The position numbers and the translations under genes are program-made. This document shows positions 1-8,841 of a stretch of 19,395 nucleotides of DNA, piece after piece. The notes below the pieces were generated by a model, which was not told the DNA's origin, searched no databases, and worked only from the letters and a program-made list of their open reading frames with translations. Positions within the stretch are counted from its first letter, which is position 1; every line of letters begins with the position of its first letter. This DNA comes from CASQEL01 sp036655975 (lineage in GTDB: Bacteria; Desulfobacterota; Desulfovibrionia; Desulfovibrionales; Desulfovibrionaceae), in contig JAVVPD010000038.1 of assembly GCA_036655975.1 (NCBI GenBank), forward strand, positions 1 to 19,395, given 5' to 3'.

Positions 1-792
1 GATTTACGCCGCTATGAAGGCCTGCGCGACAAAGACTACGTATCCGCCCAGCAACTCGAAACCCAAAAAGCCCTGGTTCGACAATACGAAGGCATTGTGG
101 CTTCGAATAAAGCCAAGGTAGACGATGCCGCACTGAACCTTGAATACAGCCGTGTGACCGCTCCCATGAGCGGGCGCCTTGGTTTACGCCAAGTAGACGC
201 GGGCAACATGATTCACGCTTCGGACAGCGAGGGCATTGTCCGCATTACCCGTATGGAGCCGGCCTATGTAGTGTTTACACTACCAGAAAGCCAATTACCT
301 CTATTACTTACAGCATTTCGCGGCCCTGACGCCCAGGTATTGACGGTGGAGGTGTGGGACAGGGAATACAAAAAACCCTTAGCCTCGGGTGTGCTACTGA
401 CCATTGACAATCAGATTGACACCACCACGGGCACCATCAAACTCAAAGCCGAATTTGCCAATACGGACGGGCAGCTTTTCCCCAACCAATTTGTCAACGC
501 CCAATTACTCATACGCACCCTGTCTGACGCGTTAGTCGTGCCTTCTTCAGCCATTCAGCGCGGGCCCAAGGGCTCCTTTGTTTACGTGGTGCAGGGCAAT
601 AAGGCCCTTGTCCGCCCGGTACAAACGGGCTGGACCAACAATACGCACACAGTCATAGATTCAGGCCTGCACGCGGGCGAAGTGCTGGTCATTGACGGTC
701 TGGACAGGCTGCGTGACGGCATGCCCGTGAGCGTGGCACACGCGGAGACTGCGCCTTCCCCTGCGACCACGCCGACTTCGCCGAAACGCTGA
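1..792 (+). CDS. mdtA: RND efflux periplasmic adaptor (MdtA-like membrane-fusion protein), 5'-truncated
   Basis: The frame is open from base 1, so the start lies outside the window; the GTG at 97 is internal. The visible 263 residues begin in the coiled-coil hairpin (RRYEGLRDKDYVSAQQLE) and run into the second lipoyl half (NLEYSRVTAPMSGRLG), the beta-barrel and membrane-proximal domains (VPSSAIQRGPKGSFVYVV) and a Pro/Thr-rich tail. This layout is that of periplasmic adaptors that bridge an RND permease to a TolC-type outer-membrane channel. It lacks the signal peptide or lipid anchor only because of truncation. The stop is 7 nt before the first permease gene, so the three genes form one operon. 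The order adaptor, permease, permease is that of mdtABC. The symbol is by family and synteny; the substrate is not known. Confidence 0.9.
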   Translation, partial: DLRRYEGLRDKDYVSAQQLETQKALVRQYEGIVASNKAKVDDAALNLEYSRVTAPMSGRLGLRQVDAGNMIHASDSEGIVRITRMEPAYVVFTLPESQLPLLLTAFRGPDAQVLTVEVWDREYKKPLASGVLLTIDNQIDTTTGTIKLKAEFANTDGQLFPNQFVNAQLLIRTLSDALVVPSSAIQRGPKGSFVYVVQGNKALVRPVQTGWTNNTHTVIDSGLHAGEVLVIDGLDRLRDGMPVSVAHAETAPSPATTPTSPKR

Positions 793-799
793 CACCCTC

Positions 800-3700
800 A
801 TGAACATTTCACGACTGTTTATCATGCGACCCATCGCCACCTCCCTGCTGATGCTGGCGATGCTGCTGTCCGGCTTATTGGCCTACAATCTGCTGCCCAC
901 GGCGGCCCTGCCGCAAATCGACTACCCCACCATTCAGGTTATGACCCTCTATCCGGGGGCTAGCCCCGAAGTGACCGCCTCCTCCATCACCGCGCCGCTC
1001 GAACAGCAATTCGGTACCATGGCGGGCCTGCAACAAATGTCGTCCGTCAGTTCAGGTGGGGCATCGATCATCACGCTGCAATTTGACCTCAGCCTCAATC
1101 TGGACGTGGCCGAGCAGGAGGTACAGGCCGCCATCAACGCAGCCAGCAACCTGCTGCCCACCGACCTGCCAAGGCCCCCTGTCTACAGCAAAGTCAATCC
1201 GGCAGATCCGCCCATCATGACCATTGCCGTAGCAACGACGGCCCTGCCCATGACCCGCCTGCACGACATGGTGGACACACGTCTCGCGCAAAAAATTTCG
1301 CAACTCACCGGTGTGGGTTTGGTAACCTTAAGCGGAGGCCAGCGCCCCGCCGTGCGGGTACAAATTAACCCCCGCGCGCTAAAAAATTATGGTCTCGTGC
1401 TGGCAGATGTACGCACCGCCATTGCCAACACCAATGTAAACACCGCCAAAGGGAGCTTTGACGGCCCCGAGCGCGCCGCCACTATTGATTCTAACGACCA
1501 ACTTAGCTCGCCGGAAGACTACGGCAATACCATTATCGGCTATCGCGAAGGTGCGCCCTTGCGCCTTAAAGACGTGGCCGAAATTATGGAAGGTGCGGAA
1601 AACGCGCGACTGGCAGCCTTTGTAAGCCAAGAACTTAGCCACGAAAGCGTCAGTCTGGATACACGGGCGGGTGACGGCCCCCGTCTGGTTCCCGCCATCG
1701 TGCTGAGTGTGCAGCGCCAGCCAGGGTCTAACGTCATTGCCGTAGCCGACAGTATCCGCACCCTACTCCCCAAGCTCACCGCTACCCTGCCCGACACGGT
1801 GGAAGTACGCATTATTACTGACCGCACCCAAACCATCCGCGCCACGGTAGCCGACGTACGCGCAGAATTATTTTTAGCTATTGCCTTGGTCATTCTGGTA
1901 ATTTACGCTTTTTTACGTAATGTTCCGGCCACTATTATTCCCGCACTGGCGGTACCGCTGTCGTTAATCGGCACTTGCGGCGTCATGTATTTGCTCGGCT
2001 ATTCGTTAAACAATCTCACCCTCATGGCGATGACCATTGCCACGGGCTTTGTGGTGGACGACGCCATTGTGGTGATTGAAAATATCAGCCGCTATCTGGA
2101 AGAAGGCGATCCCCCCCTTGAAGCCGCCCTCAAAGGCGCGGGGCAGATCGGCTTTACCATTATTTCCCTGACCTTTTCGCTGGTAGCGGTGCTTATTCCG
2201 CTCTTGTTCATGGGAGATGTGGTGGGGCGCTTGTTCCGAGAATTTGCCGTCACCCTAGCGGTAACCATTCTTATTTCTGCCGTAGTCTCCCTGACCCTAA
2301 CCCCCATGATGTGTGCTTATATTCTGCGCGCGTCCCAAAACTCCCCTCAAGAACCGCGCGGGGGCCTGTTTCAGGCCGTGCTCACGCTGTACACCCGTTG
2401 GCTTGACGTAATTTTGCAACATCAGGGCACCACGCTTGCCATTACCTGCACCACCCTCGTACTGACCATTTTTTTATACTACATGGTGCCCAAAGGATTT
2501 TTCCCCTTGCAGGACACCGGCATTATTCAGGGAGTGTTGGAGGCAGATCAGTCTATTTCCTTTGAGGCCATGAGCGCGCGCCAGCACGAATTGGCCGCCA
2601 TTATTCTGCGTGATCCTGCGGTGGAGAGTCTGGTAACCTTTGTGGGGGTGGACGGCAACAACGCCACCTTGAACGCCTCGCGCCTGACCATCAAATTAAA
2701 AAAACTGTCCGCGCGGGACGAGCGGGCCGCCGCCATTGCCCAGCGCCTGAGTGCCGCCGTAGACCACATGGCGGGCCTGCAATTATATTTACAACCTGTG
2801 CAGGATTTGACCATTGAAGACCGCGTGAGCCGCACCCAATACCAATGCAGCCTTGAGGCCCTGACGCAAGAAGAATTGTCCACATGGGTGCCCCGTTTTG
2901 TTCGGGCCTTGCAAGCACAGCCCGCCTTGAAAAACGTGGCCCACGACCTCCAAGATAAAGGGAGCCAAGCCTTTGTGCTCATCGACCGCGACAATGCAGG
3001 CCGTCTTGGCGTGAGCGTGGCCGCCATTGACGCGGCCTTGTATGACGCGCTGGGGCAGCGTTTTGTCTCCACCATATTTACCCAAACCAATCAATACCGT
3101 GTGGTTCTAGAAGTGGCGCCCCAGTATCGCGTGGGGCCACAATCACTGGAAAATATTTTTGTGAAAGGCAGCAACAATGTACCGGTGCCACTGACCTCTA
3201 TTGCACGGGTGGAAGAACGTAACACCATGCTTGCCGTCAATCGGCAGGGGCAATTTCCTGTAGCAACCTTGTCCTTTGCGCTGGCAGACGGCTACGCCCT
3301 CGGCGATGCGGTTAAGGCCGTCCGCACTGCGGAAGCAGAACTCCACATGCCTGCGGCACTGAACCTACGTTTTCAGGGCGCGGCACAGGCCTTTGTATCC
3401 TCCACCAACAATCAGGTATGGCTGATTATTGCCGCCATTATCACCATGTATATTGTGCTTGGGGTATTGTATGAAAGCTACATTCACCCCATAACCATCT
3501 TATCCACCTTGCCATCGGCGGGCGTAGGGGCTTTATTGGCTTTATTGGCGGCCCAAATGGATCTTGGCGTGGTGGGAATTATCGGGATTATCCTGCTCAT
3601 CGGGATTGTCAAAAAAAATGCCATTATGATGATCGACTTCGCACTGGAGGCCGAACGTGTGGAAGGCAAAACCCCCCGTGCCGCCATTCGTCAGGCTTGT

Positions 3701-3943
3701 CTGTTGCGCCTACGCCCCATCTTGATGACCACCATGGCGGCGCTTTTGGGGGCCCTGCCCCTCATGATCGGCTGGGGCATGGGGGCGGAATTACGGCGCC
3801 CCTTGGGCGTGACCATGGTAGGCGGTTTGATCGTGAGCCAGGTGCTCACCCTGTTCACTACCCCGGTAGTGTATCTCTATTTTGACCGTTTCAGCCGCCG
3901 CTTGCGGGATTCCAAAGCCGCCCCCACGGCACGACAATCATAG
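800..3943 (+). CDS. mdtB: RND multidrug efflux permease, MdtB-like
   Basis: This 1047-residue protein has the usual length of an RND (HAE1-type) inner-membrane proton/drug antiporter. TM1 (MRPIATSLLMLAMLLSGLLA) is followed by the porter domain (PQIDYPTIQVMTLYPGASPE), and the second half repeats this plan. The paired proton-relay aspartates of TM4 are D420 and D421 (GFVVDDAIVVIENISR), and the TM10 partner lysines are at 938-939 (GIVKKNAIMMIDFA). The start has no clear Shine-Dalgarno site, and the upstream stop is only 7 nt away, which suggests translational coupling to the adaptor gene. In E. coli, MdtB and MdtC form a mixed trimer; the adjacent second permease gene suggests the same here. Family assignment is secure, the MdtB rather than MdtC label less so. 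Confidence 0.93.
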   Translation: MNISRLFIMRPIATSLLMLAMLLSGLLAYNLLPTAALPQIDYPTIQVMTLYPGASPEVTASSITAPLEQQFGTMAGLQQMSSVSSGGASIITLQFDLSLNLDVAEQEVQAAINAASNLLPTDLPRPPVYSKVNPADPPIMTIAVATTALPMTRLHDMVDTRLAQKISQLTGVGLVTLSGGQRPAVRVQINPRALKNYGLVLADVRTAIANTNVNTAKGSFDGPERAATIDSNDQLSSPEDYGNTIIGYREGAPLRLKDVAEIMEGAENARLAAFVSQELSHESVSLDTRAGDGPRLVPAIVLSVQRQPGSNVIAVADSIRTLLPKLTATLPDTVEVRIITDRTQTIRATVADVRAELFLAIALVILVIYAFLRNVPATIIPALAVPLSLIGTCGVMYLLGYSLNNLTLMAMTIATGFVVDDAIVVIENISRYLEEGDPPLEAALKGAGQIGFTIISLTFSLVAVLIPLLFMGDVVGRLFREFAVTLAVTILISAVVSLTLTPMMCAYILRASQNSPQEPRGGLFQAVLTLYTRWLDVILQHQGTTLAITCTTLVLTIFLYYMVPKGFFPLQDTGIIQGVLEADQSISFEAMSARQHELAAIILRDPAVESLVTFVGVDGNNATLNASRLTIKLKKLSARDERAAAIAQRLSAAVDHMAGLQLYLQPVQDLTIEDRVSRTQYQCSLEALTQEELSTWVPRFVRALQAQPALKNVAHDLQDKGSQAFVLIDRDNAGRLGVSVAAIDAALYDALGQRFVSTIFTQTNQYRVVLEVAPQYRVGPQSLENIFVKGSNNVPVPLTSIARVEERNTMLAVNRQGQFPVATLSFALADGYALGDAVKAVRTAEAELHMPAALNLRFQGAAQAFVSSTNNQVWLIIAAIITMYIVLGVLYESYIHPITILSTLPSAGVGALLALLAAQMDLGVVGIIGIILLIGIVKKNAIMMIDFALEAERVEGKTPRAAIRQACLLRLRPILMTTMAALLGALPLMIGWGMGAELRRPLGVTMVGGLIVSQVLTLFTTPVVYLYFDRFSRRLRDSKAAPTARQS
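2033..2074 (+). repeat. 42-nt exact repeat, copy in mdtB (TM4 proton-relay segment)
   Basis: This stretch is identical, base for base, to 5175-5216 in mdtC. It encodes the TM4 segment TIATGFVVDDAIVV that holds the two essential aspartates. Identity at synonymous sites over 14 codons exceeds that of the flanks, which differ immediately on both sides. It may reflect gene conversion between the paralogs or strong constraint plus shared codon preference. Confidence 0.85.
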
Positions 3944-3950
3944 GCCGCTC

Positions 3951-6900
3951 ATGAGCACCGTAGCCCCCCCCCGCAAAACCTTGTTGCAAAAAGATTCGCT
4001 ATGGAATATTGCCGCGCCCTTCATCCGACGGCCTGTTGCCACCACCTTGCTGACCCTGGCTATCACCCTTGCCGGAGTGGTGGCCTTTGTGCTGCTGCCT
4101 GTTTCGCCCCTGCCGCAAGTGGATTTTCCCACCATCCGCGTGTTTGCCAGCCTGCCGGGGGCCAGCCCCGAAACCATGGCTGCCACAGTAGCCACACCGC
4201 TGGAACGCGCCCTAGGACGCATTGCAGGCGTCACCGAAATGACCTCATCCAGCAGTCTCGGTTCCACCAATGTGATTCTGCAATTTGACCTGAACCGCGA
4301 CATCAACGGGGCCGCCTCAGACGTGCAAGCCGCCATTAACGCGGCCCGTGCGGATTTGCCCACCATGCCGAGCAATCCTTCCTACCGCAAGATGAATCCT
4401 GCCGACGCGCCCATCATGATTTTGGCGGTCACCTCCCCCACCATGACCCGCCCGCAAATGTACGACGCAGCCTCCACCGTGCTGGCCCAAAAAATTTCGC
4501 AATTGGCTGGGGTAGGGCAAGTCATGGTCAGCGGGGCCGCTCTGCCCGCCGTGCGGGTAGAAATAAACCCCGACGCCCTTAATCAAAGCGGTATTTCACT
4601 GGAAAGTGTGCGTCAGGCCCTTGCCGCCAGCAACGCCCATTTACCCAAGGGCATGCTCGACAACACGCATAAACAATGGTTTGTAGGGGCCAACGACCAA
4701 GCCCGTAGCGCGGCAGAATTTCGCCCCCTGATTATAGCGGTCAAAGACGGCGTGCCCGTGCGTCTGGCGGACGTGGCGCTGGTGGAAGACGGCCCACAAG
4801 ATTTACGCAACTTAGCACTGGACGGCGACCAGCCCGCCGTTTTACTCATCGTTTTTCGCTCGCCTGGGGCCAATATTATTGAAACCGTTGACCGCATCAA
4901 CGCCATGCTCCCCCAATTAAAAAGTTGGTTGCCCGAAAGTGCCACTCTGCGCGTCACCATGGACCGCTCCCCCACCATCCGAGCCTCACTGAAAGAGGTG
5001 GAAAAAGCCATGGTCTGGGCCATGGCGCTGGTGGTACTGGTGGTTTTTCTCTTTTTACGTAACGGGCGGGCCACGCTTATTCCCGCCGTGGCAGCCCCAG
5101 TTTCACTTATTGGCACCTTTGCGGTGATGTATCTGTGCGGCTACAGTCTGGACAATCTTTCGTTGATGGCCTTAACCATTGCCACGGGCTTTGTGGTGGA
5201 CGACGCCATTGTGGTGTTGGAAAATATTGTCCGCCATATTGAAAACGGCTCAACCCCCTATCGGGCGGCCCTGCGCGGCGCGCGCGAGGTGGGCTTTACC
5301 GTCCTTTCCATCAGCCTTTCACTGGTGGCGGTCTTTATTCCCATTCTGTTCATGGGCGGAATTGTGGGGCGCATGTTCCGTGAATTTGCGGTAGTGCTGT
5401 CCACTACAGTGCTGGTGTCCATGGTGGTTTCGCTGACCACTACCCCCATGATGTGCGCGCAGCTTTTGCGCCCCGTGGACGAAAGCCCGCCTGCGGCACC
5501 GTCATGGTTTTCCCGCTTTTCCGCACTGTGGGGAAATTTTCTGGACGCAATGCAGGAAGCCTATGCCCTCAGCCTGAACGTGGTGCTACGCCACAGCACC
5601 CTGACCCTGTGCGTACTGGGACTGACCATCGGCTTGAATATTTATTTATATACCATTGTGCCCAAAGGTTTTTTTCCGCAGCAAGACACAGGGCGAATTA
5701 TGGGTTCCATCCGAGGAGATCAGAGCATTTCCTTTCAGGCCATGCAGCAAAAGCTCACAACATATGTGGATATTATCCGCCATGACCCAGCGGTGGAAAC
5801 GGTTGCGGGCTTTACGGGCGGGGGGCAGCGCAACGGGGGCAGTATTTTTATTGCGCTCAAAGCCCTTAATGAACGCCAAGAAGCGGCCCCTAAGGTCATC
5901 GCCCGGCTCAATGCCAAGCTGTCCAAAGAACCGGGTGCGGCGGTATTTTTGATGGCCGCGCAGGACATTCGGGTGGGAGGGCGCTCCAGCCGGTCACAAT
6001 ATCAATATACCCTGCAGTCAGATAATCTGGATACCCTGCGCCTATGGGGTCAAAAGCTCCAAACCGCCCTCAAGCAATTGCCGGAACTCCAAGGTGTGGA
6101 TAGCGATCTGGAAGAAAAAGGGCTGCAAATTACTTTAGATGTGGACAGAAACACCATGTCCCGCTACGGCGTAACCATGCAGCAGGTCAACGCCGCCCTG
6201 TACAATGCCTTTGGGCAACGCCAAGTGTCCACCATGTATTCCGACAAAAATCAATACAAAGTCGTACTCGAATTTGCCCCCCCGTGGTGGCAGGGGCCAG
6301 AAGATTTACAGCGCGTTTGGGTTGCGGCGCACGACGGTACACTGGTGCCGCTGTCCACCTTCACGCGCTACGCGCCCACGCACACCTCGCTGGCAGTGGC
6401 GCATCAAGGGCAATTTGCCGCTATTACGCTGTCCTTCAATCTGGCGCCGGGGGTATCACTTTCCCAAGCTACGGTGGCTATCAACACAGCCCGCCGTCAA
6501 TTGCACATGCCCGCCACGGTCACGGCCAATTTTCAGGGCACAGCCCGCGCCTATGCCGATACCATGAAAAATCAGCTTCTGCTCATCGGGGCAGCGCTCA
6601 TAACTCTCTATATTGTGTTGGGTGTGCTGTATGAAAGCCTGATCCACCCTCTGACCATTCTGTCCACCCTGCCCTCGGCTGGGGTGGGGGCCTTGTTGGC
6701 CCTCATGGCCTGCGGCAAAGAATTCAGCGTTATCGCACTGATTGCCGTACTGCTCTTGTGTGGCATCGTGAAAAAAAACGCCATTATGATGGTGGATTTT
6801 GCCATTGCCGCCACGCGTAGCCAAAACATGCCGCCCTTTGAGGCCATTTATACCGCCTGCATTCTGCGTTTTCGCCCAATCATGATGACCACCCTCGCCG

Positions 6901-7121
6901 CCATGCTCGGGGCTGTTCCTCTGGCTTTGGGGCAGGGGGACGGTGCCGAATTACGCACCCCTCTGGGGATTTCCGTGGTGGGAGGATTGGCGGTCAGCCA
7001 ATTGCTCACCCTGTACACTACCCCCGTGGTCTATCTGTGTTTAGACCGCCTGCGTTTGCGCCTACGCACATGGTGGCGCAAGCCCCACCCCAATTCCCCA
7101 GCGGCGGTACATAAAGCCTAA
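3951..7121 (+). CDS. mdtC: RND multidrug efflux permease, MdtC-like
   Basis: This is the second RND permease (1056 residues), paralogous to its upstream neighbour along its whole length. The TM4 aspartates are D417 and D418 (ATGFVVDDAIVVLENI) and the TM10 lysines are K941 and K942 (GIVKKNAIMMVDFA). The porter motif PQVDFPTIRVFASLPGASPE is clear. I place the start at ATG 3951, 7 nt after the mdtB stop and with a weak AGG 7 nt upstream. The frame is open back to 3882, but that would give an overlapping non-conserved leader. The N-terminus carries an extra short hydrophilic stretch before TM1. A run of nine Cs (3964-3972) lies in codons 5-8, and an A8 run lies at the KKN motif. The gene closes the pump operon; the next gene converges 22 nt away. 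Confidence 0.93.
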   Translation: MSTVAPPRKTLLQKDSLWNIAAPFIRRPVATTLLTLAITLAGVVAFVLLPVSPLPQVDFPTIRVFASLPGASPETMAATVATPLERALGRIAGVTEMTSSSSLGSTNVILQFDLNRDINGAASDVQAAINAARADLPTMPSNPSYRKMNPADAPIMILAVTSPTMTRPQMYDAASTVLAQKISQLAGVGQVMVSGAALPAVRVEINPDALNQSGISLESVRQALAASNAHLPKGMLDNTHKQWFVGANDQARSAAEFRPLIIAVKDGVPVRLADVALVEDGPQDLRNLALDGDQPAVLLIVFRSPGANIIETVDRINAMLPQLKSWLPESATLRVTMDRSPTIRASLKEVEKAMVWAMALVVLVVFLFLRNGRATLIPAVAAPVSLIGTFAVMYLCGYSLDNLSLMALTIATGFVVDDAIVVLENIVRHIENGSTPYRAALRGAREVGFTVLSISLSLVAVFIPILFMGGIVGRMFREFAVVLSTTVLVSMVVSLTTTPMMCAQLLRPVDESPPAAPSWFSRFSALWGNFLDAMQEAYALSLNVVLRHSTLTLCVLGLTIGLNIYLYTIVPKGFFPQQDTGRIMGSIRGDQSISFQAMQQKLTTYVDIIRHDPAVETVAGFTGGGQRNGGSIFIALKALNERQEAAPKVIARLNAKLSKEPGAAVFLMAAQDIRVGGRSSRSQYQYTLQSDNLDTLRLWGQKLQTALKQLPELQGVDSDLEEKGLQITLDVDRNTMSRYGVTMQQVNAALYNAFGQRQVSTMYSDKNQYKVVLEFAPPWWQGPEDLQRVWVAAHDGTLVPLSTFTRYAPTHTSLAVAHQGQFAAITLSFNLAPGVSLSQATVAINTARRQLHMPATVTANFQGTARAYADTMKNQLLLIGAALITLYIVLGVLYESLIHPLTILSTLPSAGVGALLALMACGKEFSVIALIAVLLLCGIVKKNAIMMVDFAIAATRSQNMPPFEAIYTACILRFRPIMMTTLAAMLGAVPLALGQGDGAELRTPLGISVVGGLAVSQLLTLYTTPVVYLCLDRLRLRLRTWWRKPHPNSPAAVHKA
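3964..3972 (+). repeat. C9 homopolymer in codons 5-8 of mdtC
   Basis: Nine consecutive C residues lie 10 nt after the mdtC start codon. A gain or loss of one C would shift the frame from residue 6 onward, before any membrane segment. This placement resembles contingency tracts, but length variation cannot be seen in one sequence. Confidence 0.9.
5175..5216 (+). repeat. 42-nt exact repeat, copy in mdtC
   Basis: Second copy of the exact direct repeat found at 2033-2074 in mdtB, covering the TM4 aspartate pair. The copies are about 3.1 kb apart. Recombination between them would fuse the start of mdtB to the end of mdtC in frame, leaving one chimeric permease. Confidence 0.85.
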
Positions 7122-7143
7122 CCCAACAAAGTTCTCTGCCCTA

Positions 7144-8826
7144 TTACGGACGTTTGAACACAACAAAGTGGGGGGTTTCATCCACAATACGCCATTCTTT
7201 CCGCACTCTTTGGGGAACAGAATACTTGGCGCGCGCGTAGCCATCGGCCTGCACCGTGTCCAATTGGTCGCGCTCCATAAACACCACGATGTCCTTGTCT
7301 ACCAATAATTGATAAACTTCCTCAACACGCCCATTAATCTGCCAGTCCAGCAACCATTCTGAGGGGAAGGCGGGCTTATCATTGGTCAAAAAATACGCCA
7401 TCGGAAAACCCGGTAAGGTTCGGTAATTGGGGCCATATTTCGCACGCAAGGCTTTCAATTCTTGCAGGGTTTCAAACATCTGCTTGTCCACATACACCCC
7501 ACGCGCCTTGGAAAAAACCTCGCCCGCCGGATACGTCAAGGACGACAAAGGCATGGGCCGCTGCGGAAAAACATAGGGATATTCAAAACCCACCCGAAAC
7601 ATGAGCAAGCCCAGCACCAGCACTGTCCACGCGGCTACCCTGGGCGCCCCCCCCCACCGTGCGTACACAAGTACGAGCGAAAAAATGAGCGGTACTGCGA
7701 AAAAGGCGGGAATTTTATACCCGCCGCTCACCGCCACCGACCACGCCACAAGCAAGGCCGCCCCCAGAGCCGTGGAGCCACGCAATAGAGGATGTGGATA
7801 GGACAAGCCTGCCGCGTCCTGCGTTTGCAGATAATCTTGCAGAAACACGCGCGGAAAAAGGACACACAGCCCCCCCAACAACACCCACAAGGTAGGCCAA
7901 GATTCACCAAAGCCTATCCAAGCGTGTTGCACGCCCACCGTATGCATATAACGCGCGGCAATAATTGCTAAATATACCAGCACAGGTTGAAAAATCACGG
8001 GCGGATTTTGGGGGTGAGCGCTCCGGCGCTGCCAAATTTTCCACGCTGCCCATGGCAGAAGAGCCATAATGGGCAGCCACCATTCCTGAAATACATAAAT
8101 ATATATTCCGGCTTGCAAAGCCTCATCAATCGCCAGCGGCCCCGTGGTCAACGAACGAAAAGCCTCCCATGCCCCCACCGAACGCAAAAAAATCCACACC
8201 CCTATCCACAAAAGCGCAGAGGCTGCAAGGCAATATAGGGCATCGCGCTTACGTCCGCGCACATACCACAAGGCCACTGCCACCCCAAGGGGCACAAAAA
8301 TATAGGATTGCTTGGTCAGCATAGCCAAACCTGCCAGCAGGCCCGCCATAATGGGTAGGCCCGCCACCCCCGCATACAGCGCCGCCGCCGCAAAAAAGAT
8401 ACCGTCAACGGTGTGCCAAGGCATGGCGGGGAAGGTATGCACGCCCCACACAAAACCTGCCGTAGCCAGCAAAGCCGTGGGCAACTCCATACGCTTAAAA
8501 TCAAAAATTTTGCCCAAAAACAAGGCCGCGAGCCATGAGCTTGCCAGCATTTCAGCTATAAAACCCAGTTTACCCCCCAAAATAGTATACTTTTCTGGGG
8601 TCAGCGTCATCCACAGGGCATGCCAGAATAAAGGCACGGCGGGATTGATATAGAAAAAATCCCGATACGGGATTTCCCCCTGCACAATACGCCACGCATA
8701 GCCGTAAAAAAAACCAAAATCCGTCGTATCCATACCGTAGGGGGCATAAAACACCGCATAATACACGGGCACCAGCACGGCCATCACCACGGCAAGCCGT
8801 GCGGAACACTTTGTCAATAAGGGCAT
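7144..8826 (-). CDS. Polytopic GT-C-like glycosyltransferase (family 39/ArnT-type), probable
   Basis: This is a 560-residue membrane protein with many hydrophobic segments over roughly its first 430 residues and a soluble C-terminal part (about 430-560). The first extracytoplasmic loop carries an acidic DTTD motif (D33 to D36) followed by RIVQGEIPYRDFFYINPAVP, a layout typical of GT-C glycosyltransferases that use lipid-linked sugars. The C-terminal region contains TLPGFPMAYFLTNDKPAFPS. Two ATGs compete: 8832 has a GAGG only 1 nt away, whereas 8826 has it at 7 nt, so I choose 8826. The gene follows the M24 peptidase gene by 15 nt and is probably cotranscribed. The donor and acceptor are not known; a polymer or protein glycosylation role is inference. 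A G9 run lies near residue 390. Confidence 0.75.
   Translation of the reverse strand: MPLLTKCSARLAVVMAVLVPVYYAVFYAPYGMDTTDFGFFYGYAWRIVQGEIPYRDFFYINPAVPLFWHALWMTLTPEKYTILGGKLGFIAEMLASSWLAALFLGKIFDFKRMELPTALLATAGFVWGVHTFPAMPWHTVDGIFFAAAALYAGVAGLPIMAGLLAGLAMLTKQSYIFVPLGVAVALWYVRGRKRDALYCLAASALLWIGVWIFLRSVGAWEAFRSLTTGPLAIDEALQAGIYIYVFQEWWLPIMALLPWAAWKIWQRRSAHPQNPPVIFQPVLVYLAIIAARYMHTVGVQHAWIGFGESWPTLWVLLGGLCVLFPRVFLQDYLQTQDAAGLSYPHPLLRGSTALGAALLVAWSVAVSGGYKIPAFFAVPLIFSLVLVYARWGGAPRVAAWTVLVLGLLMFRVGFEYPYVFPQRPMPLSSLTYPAGEVFSKARGVYVDKQMFETLQELKALRAKYGPNYRTLPGFPMAYFLTNDKPAFPSEWLLDWQINGRVEEVYQLLVDKDIVVFMERDQLDTVQADGYARAKYSVPQRVRKEWRIVDETPHFVVFKRP
7647..7655 (-). repeat. G9 homopolymer (C9 on plus strand) inside the GT-C gene
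   Basis: Nine identical bases in the coding strand encode part of ARWGGAPRV near residue 390. This is the second 9-nt G/C tract in the window; several C7 tracts (for example 2111-2117 and 7870-7876) also occur. Slippage here would remove the last part of the membrane region and the soluble C-terminal domain. Confidence 0.85.
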
Positions 8827-8841
8827 ACACATTCCTCAGGC

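Noticed and set aside
3882..3950. Upstream extension of mdtC overlapping mdtB
   Set aside because: It adds a leader unlike RND permeases; ATG 3951 sits at the expected distance after the mdtB stop.
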